This document shows, in pieces, positions 1-7,716 of a DNA stretch of 34,703 bases (positions are counted from its first letter, which is position 1; the number at the start of each line of letters is the position of its first letter). A program made the position numbers and the translations under genes. The stretch is taken from assembly GCA_002503205.1 (NCBI GenBank), contig DARE01000012.1:9199-43901 (forward strand). Reading direction: 5' to 3'. This DNA comes from Thermoplasmatales archaeon UBA447. Its GTDB lineage: Archaea; Thermoplasmatota; Thermoplasmata; Thermoplasmatales; Thermoplasmataceae. Below the pieces are notes generated by a model that searched no databases, was not told the origin of the DNA, and saw only the letters and a list, made by a program, of their open reading frames with translations.

Positions 1-903
1 GATATGCATCAGGACCTCGCATTCTCATCCATGAGGATGGATGTCTTCCAGAAGGCAGAACAGTCTAACATTTCAATGCTTAGAGACCTGGAAAGTTGCG
101 TCATTTTCGGTTCAATTTTCCCGCACATTCCGTTAGTCACTGGACAGCAGGGAGATGCTTCCATGGTTACAACTCCCTCCAGGGATATGCTTCTCAACCA
201 GATCCTTTTCTACAGGAAAATGTGCAGGGACGAGTCCCTGGGTCATGTCACATTCAGGGCAAATCTGGAGAACCCCGGGATCAACATTCTGTTTGCGCTG
301 GAGGGGACTGATTCACTTATCGCAAATTCAGATATTGATATGCTTCACACACTTGGAGTCAGGTCCTGTGGACTCACATGGAATTATGACACGAAGTTTG
401 CATCCTCCTGTCACTCGAAGAAGGATTATGGCCTGACAGGATCAGGGGAGAAACTTGTTGACGACTGCAACAGGCTAGGCATTGCAGTTGATCTTGCCCA
501 TTCAAGCAAAAAGACCATACTGGATACCTGTTCCATATCGTCGAGGCCAGTATTATTCTCCCATGGTAATGTAAGCTCATTAGATGCCCATGTGAGGAAC
601 ATTGATGATCAGAGCATAGATTCAATATGTTCCACCGGTGGCCTCATCGGAATTACAGCAATACCTCAAACTCTTGGGCGGGAGCCATCTATAGAAAGGA
701 TGGTAAAACATGCCACCTATGTTGGGGAGAATTTCGGATGGGAACATGTGGCAATAGGCTCTGACTTTCTTGGAATTGAATCAACACCAAAGGGATTTGA
801 AAATGTTGGAAAGCTATCTCAACTTAGGGAGATGCTTGGCCCTCATGCTGAAGCAGTTTTGTACGAAAATGCTTTGAGGGCCCTCAGGCAGATACTTCAA
901 TAG
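1..903 (+). CDS. Membrane dipeptidase family protein (peptidase M19), 5' truncated
   Basis: A zinc-dependent dipeptidase of the M19 (renal dipeptidase) family, which hydrolyses dipeptides. The metal-site motifs occur in family order: an N-terminal HQD (the usual HxD), a Glu in ALEG, His in DLAHSS, His in FSHGN and Asp in GSDFLG. The frame is open at base 1 (Asp-Met-His-Gln-Asp), and the HxD motif normally lies a few residues inside the protein, so the real start is just left of the window. About 300 residues are present against roughly 310-330 usual. The gene converges on the leftward HAD/crotonase gene with only two bases between the stops. I see no signal peptide in what is left, so it is probably cytoplasmic. 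Substrate specificity cannot be read from sequence. Confidence 0.88.
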   Translation, partial: DMHQDLAFSSMRMDVFQKAEQSNISMLRDLESCVIFGSIFPHIPLVTGQQGDASMVTTPSRDMLLNQILFYRKMCRDESLGHVTFRANLENPGINILFALEGTDSLIANSDIDMLHTLGVRSCGLTWNYDTKFASSCHSKKDYGLTGSGEKLVDDCNRLGIAVDLAHSSKKTILDTCSISSRPVLFSHGNVSSLDAHVRNIDDQSIDSICSTGGLIGITAIPQTLGREPSIERMVKHATYVGENFGWEHVAIGSDFLGIESTPKGFENVGKLSQLREMLGPHAEAVLYENALRALRQILQ

Positions 904-905
904 TG

Positions 906-2897
906 TTATCTGCCTTTGTAGTCTGGCTTCCTCTTCTGCAGGAAGGCTGTTATCCCCTCCTTTATGTCTTCTGTTCCGTAAAGAAGGCCCATGGACATTG
1001 CCTCCATCTCAAGGCCGTTATCCTCCGGTACGTCACTTCCCTTGTTTATCAGCCTCTTTGCAATGGTAGCAGAAATGGGTGCAACCCTGAATGCAAGGTC
1101 CCTGGCTATATTGTCTGTCTCCTCCCTTATCCGATCGGCAGGGAACATCTTCCAGGCAAGGCCAGTCTCCAGAGCAAACTTCCCCTCAAGTCTTTCTCCG
1201 GTCAGGATTATCTGCATTGCCCTTGACGCTCCCAGCAGCTTCCTCAGCCTCTGGGACCCACCCCATCCAGGGATGAGCCCAAGGGTTACCTCAGGAAAGC
1301 CGAATGTGCAGTCAGGCGTGATGACACGGAGGTCACACCATATGGAAAGCTCAAATCCTCCGCCGAGGGTATAACCCTTCATCTCTGCAATGGTTATCTT
1401 AGGTATTTCTGACAGCATCCGGAAGATTCTCTCCCCTCTTCTGGAATTTTCTGCAAAATCCATGGTGCTGCTGAAGAACTGGTTGAGCTGAGCTCCAGCA
1501 GACAGGTTGTTTCCATTTCCGCGGATGATTATTACCCTTGTCTCCTTTCTATTCCAGAGAGAAAGTAGATTTTTCTCGAGTGATGTCAAAACTTCCAGGC
1601 TCAGAAGATTGTTTCTTGTGTTCTCTATTGTGAGGACAGCTGTGTAGTCTGAATCCCGGAGTTCGAGTTTGACAGGGTCAGCCTCAGACACCACAGTAGT
1701 GGTGGTGCTGGATTCCCTCTTTTCTTTCTTTTCAGAAGATAGCTGTTTTCCGGATATTATCTCCTTCAGCTTTCCGTTTGCGATTGAATCAGCAGGTTTG
1801 AATAAGTCTGTCCTGAACTTTTCGCTCAGCTTCAACAGCTTATTCTTAATTTCAGCGTTCGTGAGGCTCTCAGCTACTGAAATTGGCCCAAAGGGTCTGT
1901 TCATGCCAAGCTTCACTCCTGTCTCTATATCCGAAGGAGCGGCTACATTCTGCTCGAGCAGCCTGACAGCTTCATTTATCTCAATGGAGAGAACATCCAT
2001 GAGGTCGATGACTGTTGAAGCTTCTGCCTTAGGAATCTCCGCTTTTCCATCCTTCCAGGAATAAAATCCCTTCCCTGTCTTTGCGCCGAGTCGGTTCTCC
2101 CTCATCATATCATGGAAAATGTGGCATTTTCCATATTCAGGGTTAAGGGCTTCTGCATAGTACTCCAGGGAATGAGCCATCGTATCTATGCCTACATAAT
2201 CCATCAGCTCATATGGGCCCATGGGCAGACCCTGAGCTTTGGCGAAGGAATCCACCGCCTCCGGTGGAGCCATTTTCTCCTGGACAATGAGACCAAATAG
2301 AAGGCTTTCAGGAGCATTTATCCTGTTTACAACAAAGCCTGGGGTATCCCTCCTTACAAGTATTGGCGTTTTGCCCATCTTTCTGGCCAGATTCATTAGC
2401 GTTTCAGCTGTTTCATCCGATGTGGCCTCGGAACGAATGACCTCAACCAGTTTCATGACTATTGGGGGATTGAAAAAGTGAAAACCTGCCAGCCTTGATG
2501 GATCAGATATATCCTTTCCCAGAGTTGTAATAAGGATGTTAGATGTATTGGAAGCGATTATTGTATCATTTCTCGATGCTCTGAATGCCCTCTGTATTAC
2601 ATCACGCTTCACCTTCTCGATCTCCGGGACGGCTTCAATTACCAGGTCAGCATTCTTTACTGCATCCTCCAGGCTTCCGGTGTAGCTGATCCTGGCCATA
2701 ATTGCTTCAGGATCCTCCTTCAGCTTTCCGGATTTCTGCATTTTTCCAAGGCTGGATTGTATGGAATTTTTTGCCCGGGAGATTGCTTCTTCATAAGAAT
2801 CTGCAACATTAACCTCTATTCCCGAGATAGCCATAAGCTCCGCTATCCCATGCCCCATTATTCCGGCCCCGATGACGGCCGCCCTCTTTATTTCCAA
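906..2897 (-). CDS. 3-hydroxyacyl-CoA dehydrogenase / enoyl-CoA hydratase fusion
   Basis: A bifunctional beta-oxidation enzyme of 663 aa that hydrates enoyl-CoA and oxidises the resulting 3-hydroxyacyl-CoA with NAD. The dehydrogenase half comes first: a GAGIMGHGIAE nucleotide-binding motif at about residue 11, then the C-terminal dehydrogenase domains to about residue 380. A low-complexity Lys/Glu/Ser/Thr linker (about 385-410) leads to a crotonase domain to the end. Both crotonase glutamates are visible, in GGGFELSIWCDL and FPEVTLGLIPGWGG. The order is the reverse of bacterial FadB and matches archaeal fusions. The start is TTG, chosen because a strong GAGGTGATC lies 4-5 nt upstream and the N-terminal motif fits. 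The gene follows the SCP2 gene as the second of an operon. Electrons and products fit the thiolase, ACAD and ETF genes further along. Confidence 0.93.
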   Translation of the reverse strand: MEIKRAAVIGAGIMGHGIAELMAISGIEVNVADSYEEAISRAKNSIQSSLGKMQKSGKLKEDPEAIMARISYTGSLEDAVKNADLVIEAVPEIEKVKRDVIQRAFRASRNDTIIASNTSNILITTLGKDISDPSRLAGFHFFNPPIVMKLVEVIRSEATSDETAETLMNLARKMGKTPILVRRDTPGFVVNRINAPESLLFGLIVQEKMAPPEAVDSFAKAQGLPMGPYELMDYVGIDTMAHSLEYYAEALNPEYGKCHIFHDMMRENRLGAKTGKGFYSWKDGKAEIPKAEASTVIDLMDVLSIEINEAVRLLEQNVAAPSDIETGVKLGMNRPFGPISVAESLTNAEIKNKLLKLSEKFRTDLFKPADSIANGKLKEIISGKQLSSEKKEKRESSTTTTVVSEADPVKLELRDSDYTAVLTIENTRNNLLSLEVLTSLEKNLLSLWNRKETRVIIIRGNGNNLSAGAQLNQFFSSTMDFAENSRRGERIFRMLSEIPKITIAEMKGYTLGGGFELSIWCDLRVITPDCTFGFPEVTLGLIPGWGGSQRLRKLLGASRAMQIILTGERLEGKFALETGLAWKMFPADRIREETDNIARDLAFRVAPISATIAKRLINKGSDVPEDNGLEMEAMSMGLLYGTEDIKEGITAFLQKRKPDYKGR

Positions 2898-2899
2898 AA

Positions 2900-2908
2900 G
2901 ATCACCTC
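2900..2908 (-). promoter_or_regulatory. Shine-Dalgarno site overlapping the SCP2 stop, fixes a TTG start
   Basis: On the minus strand GAGGTGATC is followed by TT and then TTG GAA ATA. The TGA inside the site is the stop codon of the upstream SCP2 gene. This supports TTG as the start of the fusion enzyme and suggests translational coupling. Confidence 0.7.
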
Positions 2909-3237
2909 TTGAATTTAGAGGCTATGGATGTCAACTTCTGTGCACTGAAAATATCTCCGGAAACCTTCAGGGATCCCCCCATGAAAGCAGTTACGGCATT
3001 AGCCTGTCCGGATAGAACCTTTGCCAGCAAATCATCGGTGGCGGATATTGTTGCAGCAACATTCTCAGATTTTCCCTTTGCGATCTGTATGTTTCCTTCC
3101 TTTATGGTCACATAGAATGGTTCAGCATCACTGGGATTGAACTGAAAAACCTTGTCAAAGCCCTTTAGCTCATTCTTTGCTTCCTGGCTCCCATTCGCTT
3201 TTTCGACCATCTCGCTTAGAAGTTCAAAAGATTTCAT
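2902..3237 (-). CDS. SCP2 sterol-carrier domain protein
   Basis: A 111-aa single-domain SCP2-like lipid or acyl-CoA binding protein. Visible family features are the N-terminal helix, the FQFNPSDAEPFYVTIKEGNI strand region, the ISATDDLLAKVLSGQANAVTAFMGGSLKVSGD block that precedes the last helix, and a short C-terminal helix. It has no membrane segment or signal, so it is cytoplasmic. It lies immediately upstream of the HAD/crotonase gene, whose ribosome site contains this gene's TGA stop. A role in presenting fatty acyl-CoA to the beta-oxidation enzyme is a reasonable inference, but the ligand is unknown. SCP2 domains are also used in other lipid pathways. Confidence 0.85.
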   Translation of the reverse strand: MKSFELLSEMVEKANGSQEAKNELKGFDKVFQFNPSDAEPFYVTIKEGNIQIAKGKSENVAATISATDDLLAKVLSGQANAVTAFMGGSLKVSGDIFSAQKLTSIASKFKR

Positions 3238-3279
3238 AAATGGAGAGTGAAAAAAAGGTTAAAGTCTTTCCTAAAAAAA

Positions 3280-3939
3280 TTAAGAGTGACTGTAAGCTTC
3301 AAGCACATATTCCGCAAACTGGTCATCGGGATATGCACCAACAAACTCAACTTCGCCATTTATCAGTATGTGAGGAACGCTGGAAACCCCAGCATCTTCA
3401 GCTTCTTTATCAAATTCCAGAGATTCAACCATCTCTCCTGTTATATTGGGGTTGAGTATTGCGAATTTGTGTGCTGTGCCAACTGCCTTCGGGCAGTATG
3501 GGCATGTAGGTGTTACAAAGACCTTAATGTTCAGTGGCTTGTCTATCTTCTTTATTATTTCCAGAGCCTTTGATGAAACATCCACTTCCCACTTTGATAC
3601 GTTCTTAATGTCCTCGATGAGGGAGCCGAATTCATAGCCGCTTGGAAGTCCTGAATATCTGATTCTTCCATCTGTTGAGCCATGCTTTGTCACAATGGTT
3701 GTAGGATATTTTGTAACGCTGAACTTTGAAGCAATATCCTTGTTCTCCTCCATTGTGTAATGAACGAAGTGTATTTTGTCTGAAAGCTCTGATACTTCTG
3801 TTGCCAGCTCTATTGATTCCTTACAGTATTTGCAATCTTCCTTGCTGGTGGTGAAAACTACAATGTCAACATCATTTGAAACGTATTTGCTGAATTCATC
3901 CATCAGGTATTTCTTGTCCTCGTCTCTTATAAGTGCCAT
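3280..3939 (-). CDS. Protein disulfide oxidoreductase (two thioredoxin folds, glutaredoxin-like)
   Basis: A 219-aa archaeal PDO-type protein made of two thioredoxin-like folds. Each carries one active-site pair: CKYC at residues 36-39 and CPYC at 146-149. The cis-proline regions are YPTTIV in the first half and VPHILI in the second. Such proteins form, reduce or shuffle disulfides in the cytoplasm of thermophilic archaea. There is no signal peptide. A TATA-like CTTTAATAG lies about 20-27 nt upstream of the ATG with no Shine-Dalgarno, consistent with leaderless transcription. It is probably a single-gene unit upstream of, and in the same direction as, the SCP2 operon, and divergent from AlaX. 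Confidence 0.9.
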   Translation of the reverse strand: MALIRDEDKKYLMDEFSKYVSNDVDIVVFTTSKEDCKYCKESIELATEVSELSDKIHFVHYTMEENKDIASKFSVTKYPTTIVTKHGSTDGRIRYSGLPSGYEFGSLIEDIKNVSKWEVDVSSKALEIIKKIDKPLNIKVFVTPTCPYCPKAVGTAHKFAILNPNITGEMVESLEFDKEAEDAGVSSVPHILINGEVEFVGAYPDDQFAEYVLEAYSHS

Positions 3940-4021
3940 GGTACATGATTGATTACAACTATTAAAGGTTTGGTATACAGATTTGAATATTCAACATTCC
4001 AGTCCCCGTTTCCGGGTCAAA

Positions 4022-4029
4022 TTTATATG
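4022..4029 (+). promoter_or_regulatory. TATA box for the AlaX gene
   Basis: TTTATATG lies centred about 27 nt before the ATG at 4053, preceded by an A/C-rich BRE-like stretch (GTCAAA). There is no Shine-Dalgarno before the ATG, so transcription probably starts at or next to the start codon. Confidence 0.6.
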
Positions 4030-4052
4030 GGATAATCTGCGTATGGAAATTC

Positions 4053-4772
4053 ATGACTGACAAGGTCTACTGGAGGGACATGTACAGAAAGGACATTGAA
4101 GCATCTGCTATAGAATGCAGCGAATCTGGAATCATCCTTGACAGGACTGTATTCTATCCAACTGGTGGAGGTCAGCCAAACGATACAGGAAAGATAACAT
4201 TTGGCGGGAAGTCAGTGAACATTGTTGATGTTAAAAAGTCCGGAGAAGAAGTTCTGCATATACCCGAGAACCCGGTGGATCTTGCCGCGGGTACAAAGGT
4301 CTACTGTGAAATAGACTGGGAAAGGAGATATTCCCACATGCGGCATCATTCTGCCATCCATGTTATTGATGGGATACTGGCAGCCAGGCATGGATCAGAG
4401 GCACTTCTTACTGGGGGCCAGATATATCAGGACCATGCAAGGATAGACATAAACATGGAGGATTTTTCAAGGGAGTTTGTTGAGGCACTTCTTAAGGAGT
4501 GCAATGCATTCATGGCAGAGGGGCATCGTGTGTATCAGAGAGAAATTACAAGGGATGAGGCCCTCTCCATACCAAACCTGTCCAGGACTGAGCCCGGGAG
4601 GGAGCTTATACGCTCACTTGAGAAGGTCAGAACCATAGTCATTGAGGATCTGGATGAACAGGCTGACGGCGGTACCCATGTGGAAAACACGAAGGAGATT
4701 GGCATGATCTCTCTAACCGGGATACAGAGCAAGGGCAAGAGGAACAAAAGAATTGAGTTCACTCTGATATGA
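4053..4772 (+). CDS. alaX: Alanyl-tRNA editing protein AlaX (medium form)
   Basis: A free-standing editing domain that removes Ser or Gly mischarged on tRNA-Ala. It has 239 aa, matching the AlaX-M size. The N-terminal part holds the glycine-rich FYPTGGGQPNDTG motif (about residues 35-47), which goes with the medium form. The editing domain has the zinc-binding HxxxH in HHSAIH and a second motif, ADGGTHVENTKEIG. The usual second-site cysteine (CGGTH) is an aspartate here. I recall the ADGGTH variant in other AlaX proteins, so this alone does not argue for loss of function. A TATA box about 27 nt upstream implies a leaderless message. The gene converges on the DtxR-family gene. Confidence 0.92.
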   Translation: MTDKVYWRDMYRKDIEASAIECSESGIILDRTVFYPTGGGQPNDTGKITFGGKSVNIVDVKKSGEEVLHIPENPVDLAAGTKVYCEIDWERRYSHMRHHSAIHVIDGILAARHGSEALLTGGQIYQDHARIDINMEDFSREFVEALLKECNAFMAEGHRVYQREITRDEALSIPNLSRTEPGRELIRSLEKVRTIVIEDLDEQADGGTHVENTKEIGMISLTGIQSKGKRNKRIEFTLI

Positions 4773-4807
4773 TAGTTTCTTTCTCCCTACAAAGGTGCTG
4801 TGCCCTT

Positions 4808-5434
4808 TCAGGGAATCCTTGAAAGTCTTACAGAAAGAGAGAGGTTCTCAGGAATTCGTATCTCCCCATTTTCTGTTGAAAGAATGAGGTTTGTCCCATC
4901 CTTGATCAGGTCCACTTCAGTTCCTGGAAGACAGCTGTATGCAGCCAGTGCCTTCAGCAGGTTTTTCTCCTCAAACGATATTCTTTTCAGGATATATCTG
5001 TCCTCTGGGGCAAATGCTACAGCCATTTCCTGTTCAGGCTTCAGAGGATCAGTAGGATTTCCGTGAGGGCATGTGGAAGGGTAACCCAGGTTCTTGAAAA
5101 GCTTGTCACCCCTTTCCCCCTTGAAGAGATGTTCAAGCTCCATTACGGAGGCGTGAGTGTCTTCCCAGGGGATCTCGAGAAACCTGTAGGCAAAAACCTC
5201 TGAGATCCGATGCATTCTCACCAGTGCAGAGGCCTGCTCATGGCCTTCAGGAGTAAATTTTATGTCTCCGCGGTTCTTTATTATGAGCTTGGACTCTGTA
5301 AGTTTCTGAAGATATTCATGAGCAGTTGGGGGGCTGATCTTGAGTCTGTCTGCAATTTCCTTCTCAGTGATGCTGCCGAAGGATTCCAGGAACTCCCAGA
5401 TAACCAGCAGATAATCCTCCCTGTTCAGAGACAT
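4808..5434 (-). CDS. DtxR/MntR-family metal-dependent transcriptional regulator
   Basis: A 208-aa metalloregulator with three parts. An N-terminal winged helix-turn-helix spans about residues 1-60 (ITEKEIADRLKISPPTAHEYLQ). A metal-binding dimerisation domain spans about 65-135, with the HASVMELEHL and CPHGNP motifs that supply ligands in this family. A C-terminal FeoA/SH3-like domain spans about 140-208. Proteins of this type bind Fe(II) or Mn(II) and then repress metal uptake or oxidative-stress genes. The ATG is preceded by an ATTTATAG TATA-like box about 25-32 nt upstream. No transporter gene lies beside it, so its targets are elsewhere or it is autoregulated. Which metal it senses cannot be told. 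Confidence 0.92.
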   Translation of the reverse strand: MSLNREDYLLVIWEFLESFGSITEKEIADRLKISPPTAHEYLQKLTESKLIIKNRGDIKFTPEGHEQASALVRMHRISEVFAYRFLEIPWEDTHASVMELEHLFKGERGDKLFKNLGYPSTCPHGNPTDPLKPEQEMAVAFAPEDRYILKRISFEEKNLLKALAAYSCLPGTEVDLIKDGTNLILSTENGEIRIPENLSLSVRLSRIP

Positions 5435-5520
5435 TGCATTAATGAGTGCTAACCTGGCTATAAATATTGTCAGGAATGGCCAGGAGTTAACATCTTTCAG
5501 ATTTCAATTTAAAAAGGCAC

Positions 5521-6432
5521 TCACACTATTGCAACCGGGGACACAGGAGAAGCTGTTGCTCCCTTGAATCTGAGAGGGCTTAGCACAAACATGAATTGAT
5601 AGACCTTCTCTGCTGACAGTTCGTTGAGGTTTATGTTGTCTATGAGCCTTATTCCATGTTTTGTTATGAGATGCTGATGTACAGGTAGCCTTGCCCTGGG
5701 AATCTGTGATGGTGTAACCTCTGTAGCAGGGGTATCGCTTCCAGTTACAGACACTTTCCTCTCCGATAGCCATTTTGCAAGTTCAATTCCAATTCCGGGG
5801 GAGCTCTCATAATAGGCATTGTACTCCGATGGCCTGTCCCAGAGTTCTCCAACGCCGGTTCTGAAAAATATTGCGTCTCCTGGTTGAACCTCAATCTTTT
5901 TATCAGAAAGGAATTTTTCAACAGTTTCAGGCATTATGGGCTCTCCCTTTTTCATTATCTTTCCCTCAGGGGAACAGTCAACCATAATCCCTCTTGTTAC
6001 TATGGGCGGAACGTCGTCAATTCCCAGTTTAGGAGTACCGTATGTTGTAGACAGATCATAAGCGCTGTTTCCATTGTAGAAGAGATTGTCATATGAGATG
6101 TGATTGAGTGAATCAAGATGAGTTCCAAGATGATCAGTCATCTCCACCCTGCACAGAGCTCCGCCGAATTTGTTAACTGTCTGCTCCCTGAATGGAGGCC
6201 TGTGATCATAAGCCCTCTGTGAAAGCAGGTAGAAGAACGGCCCATGGTTCTCATACCTTCCAGGCATTCCATTGTACATTCTGTGAGACAAATAAAAGGA
6301 TCTTCCCTGTTTTACAAGGGATGCAGCCCGGATCAGGTTCTGGGGCTTAATCTCGTTCAGGGTTCCAAGCACATCATCGGGGCCATATTCAGATGGGTAC
6401 CATTTTTCTCCCGTTTCAAACCATTCAGACAT
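5521..6432 (-). CDS. Cyclase-family metal-dependent hydrolase (kynurenine-formamidase-like)
   Basis: A 303-aa member of the cyclase / kynurenine formamidase-like family (PF04199). The diagnostic metal-binding motif HxGTHxDxxxH appears as HLGTHLDSLNH at about residue 100. The PGDAIFFRTG block and the late TEVTPSQIPRARLPVHQHL segment also fit. Members hydrolyse amide or ester bonds in small cyclic or formylated substrates, including formylkynurenine and isatin. About 300 aa is long for a formamidase (about 210) and closer to the larger putative-cyclase branch. The gene is divergent from the cobalamin adenosyltransferase gene. The substrate is unknown. Confidence 0.85.
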   Translation of the reverse strand: MSEWFETGEKWYPSEYGPDDVLGTLNEIKPQNLIRAASLVKQGRSFYLSHRMYNGMPGRYENHGPFFYLLSQRAYDHRPPFREQTVNKFGGALCRVEMTDHLGTHLDSLNHISYDNLFYNGNSAYDLSTTYGTPKLGIDDVPPIVTRGIMVDCSPEGKIMKKGEPIMPETVEKFLSDKKIEVQPGDAIFFRTGVGELWDRPSEYNAYYESSPGIGIELAKWLSERKVSVTGSDTPATEVTPSQIPRARLPVHQHLITKHGIRLIDNINLNELSAEKVYQFMFVLSPLRFKGATASPVSPVAIV

Positions 6433-6524
6433 ATCTTAACTGATGGGTGAATTCATTAATTACTTTTTCACCAGAATAAGGGGGGATTGGGAAAACAAAA
6501 ATATCTGCCTGGTGATGAACCTGC

Positions 6525-7064
6525 ATGTTCACAAGGCGAGGCGATTCTGGAGAGACAGACAACACAAGAGGCCAGAGGGTATCGAAAGCTTCCATGCTTA
6601 TAGACATAGAGGGGACAGTTGATGAGCTTAACTCGTTTCTTGGACTTGCTATGGAGTTCTCCCGGTGGAACGACATAAAATCGGATCTGGACAGGATTCA
6701 GAACAATATCTTCACCCTTGGGGAGCATGTACTGACAGAATCAAATGGAAGAAAGCTGAGCGAAGACGATGTAACATGGCTAGAGGACCGTGTCAACTTT
6801 TACAGAAAGGAGATTGGAAAGATCGTGCTGTTTGTAATTCCCGGCGGGTCAAAGGAGTCCTCCGCTTTGCATGTTGCCAGAACCGTATCCAGAAGGCTCG
6901 AACGGCTTCTTGTTCTATATGCGCATGAAAAAAAGCAGCCGGATGTGGTCATGAAATACGCAAACCGTGTGTCCTCCCTCCTCTTCATGCTGGCACTCGC
7001 ATCAAATAAAAGACAGGGGATAGAGGAAAGAATTTGGCCGCTCAGGCCTGGGCAGAATAGCTGA
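6525..7064 (+). CDS. Cob(I)alamin adenosyltransferase, PduO type
   Basis: Transfers the adenosyl group of ATP to cob(I)alamin to make adenosylcobalamin. The 179-aa protein has the N-terminal ATP-binding motif FTRRGDSGET, the VDELNSFLG helix and the signature HVARTVSRRLERL near residue 115, all typical of PduO/MMAB enzymes. GGTGATGA lies just upstream of the ATG, and a CAAAAATAT TATA-like box lies about 20-28 nt upstream. It converges on lipB and the two coding regions overlap by 23 nt tail to tail. With 2-oxoacid and acyl-CoA oxidation genes around it, supply of cofactor to methylmalonyl-CoA mutase in propionyl-CoA use is plausible, but no mutase gene is in the window. Confidence 0.92.
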   Translation: MFTRRGDSGETDNTRGQRVSKASMLIDIEGTVDELNSFLGLAMEFSRWNDIKSDLDRIQNNIFTLGEHVLTESNGRKLSEDDVTWLEDRVNFYRKEIGKIVLFVIPGGSKESSALHVARTVSRRLERLLVLYAHEKKQPDVVMKYANRVSSLLFMLALASNKRQGIEERIWPLRPGQNS

Positions 7065-7716
7065 AAAGGCTCATTGCTTCAGATGGGGAGATTAGGCTGA
7101 ATTTTCCGAAGGCTTTGTCGAAATTTTTAACAACTGCATCCTTGAGAACGTCTCTTGATACCCCTAAACTACCCATGACAGAAGGATCCATTCCGCAGGG
7201 CCGTATAGGCTGAAAGCCCTTCACTGCCACTTCAGAATAATTTATGGCAACTCCATGATAGGATACACCATGGTCAATTGCCATTCCTATGGAACAGACC
7301 TTTTTTCCTCCATTTTCAGAAACCCATATACCGGGCTCTTCGCCTATGTAAGGGGAGAATCCAAGATCCTTCAGAGATTGCATTATGGTCTCCTCTATAT
7401 GCTGCACAAATTTTCTCACATCGATCTTTTCAGTGCCTGAAGGAAAAATTGGATAGATGACCAGCTGACCCGGGCCATGGTAGGTGACATCCCCGCCTCT
7501 GTCCGTTTTTATTACAGGAATACCCTGAAGGCTTGATTCCAGAGTCTTTCTTCCACCAGTATATGTGGGCGGGTGCTCCAGTATCATCAGGAATCTTCCC
7601 ACATCTCCATGAACAACTGCCCTGTGGAGGTGTTTCTGAATATCCATGGCCTCCATGTATTGAAGGGTACCGAAGTCAGTCCCTAGGTTTGAAGTGCAGG
7701 GGCTTTGAGTAGACAC
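7042..7716 (-). CDS. lipB: Lipoyl(octanoyl) transferase LipB
   Basis: Moves an octanoyl group onto the lipoyl-domain lysine of target proteins, the step before LipA. The 224-aa protein has the family blocks LEHPPTYTGGRK, RGGDVTYHGPGQLVIYPI, the catalytic Lys in GGKKVCSIG and the catalytic Cys in IRPCGMDPSVMGSL. I chose the GTG at 7716 because GGAGGTG lies 7 nt upstream and the protein then begins just before the conserved NLGTDFGTLQY segment. A longer frame upstream is coding sequence of the preceding gene. The start overlaps the lpd 3' end by 41 nt, making lipB the last gene of the lipA-E1-E2-E3-lipB operon. LipB is not the usual archaeal choice (see findings). Confidence 0.93.
   Translation of the reverse strand: MSTQSPCTSNLGTDFGTLQYMEAMDIQKHLHRAVVHGDVGRFLMILEHPPTYTGGRKTLESSLQGIPVIKTDRGGDVTYHGPGQLVIYPIFPSGTEKIDVRKFVQHIEETIMQSLKDLGFSPYIGEEPGIWVSENGGKKVCSIGMAIDHGVSYHGVAINYSEVAVKGFQPIRPCGMDPSVMGSLGVSRDVLKDAVVKNFDKAFGKFSLISPSEAMSLFSYSAQA

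Noticed and set aside
5435..5480. Imperfect inverted repeat around TTAGCACTCATTAATGCA upstream of the DtxR-family gene, considered as an autoregulatory operator
   Set aside because: Too few symmetric pairs to separate from AT-rich background without a set of co-regulated promoters.
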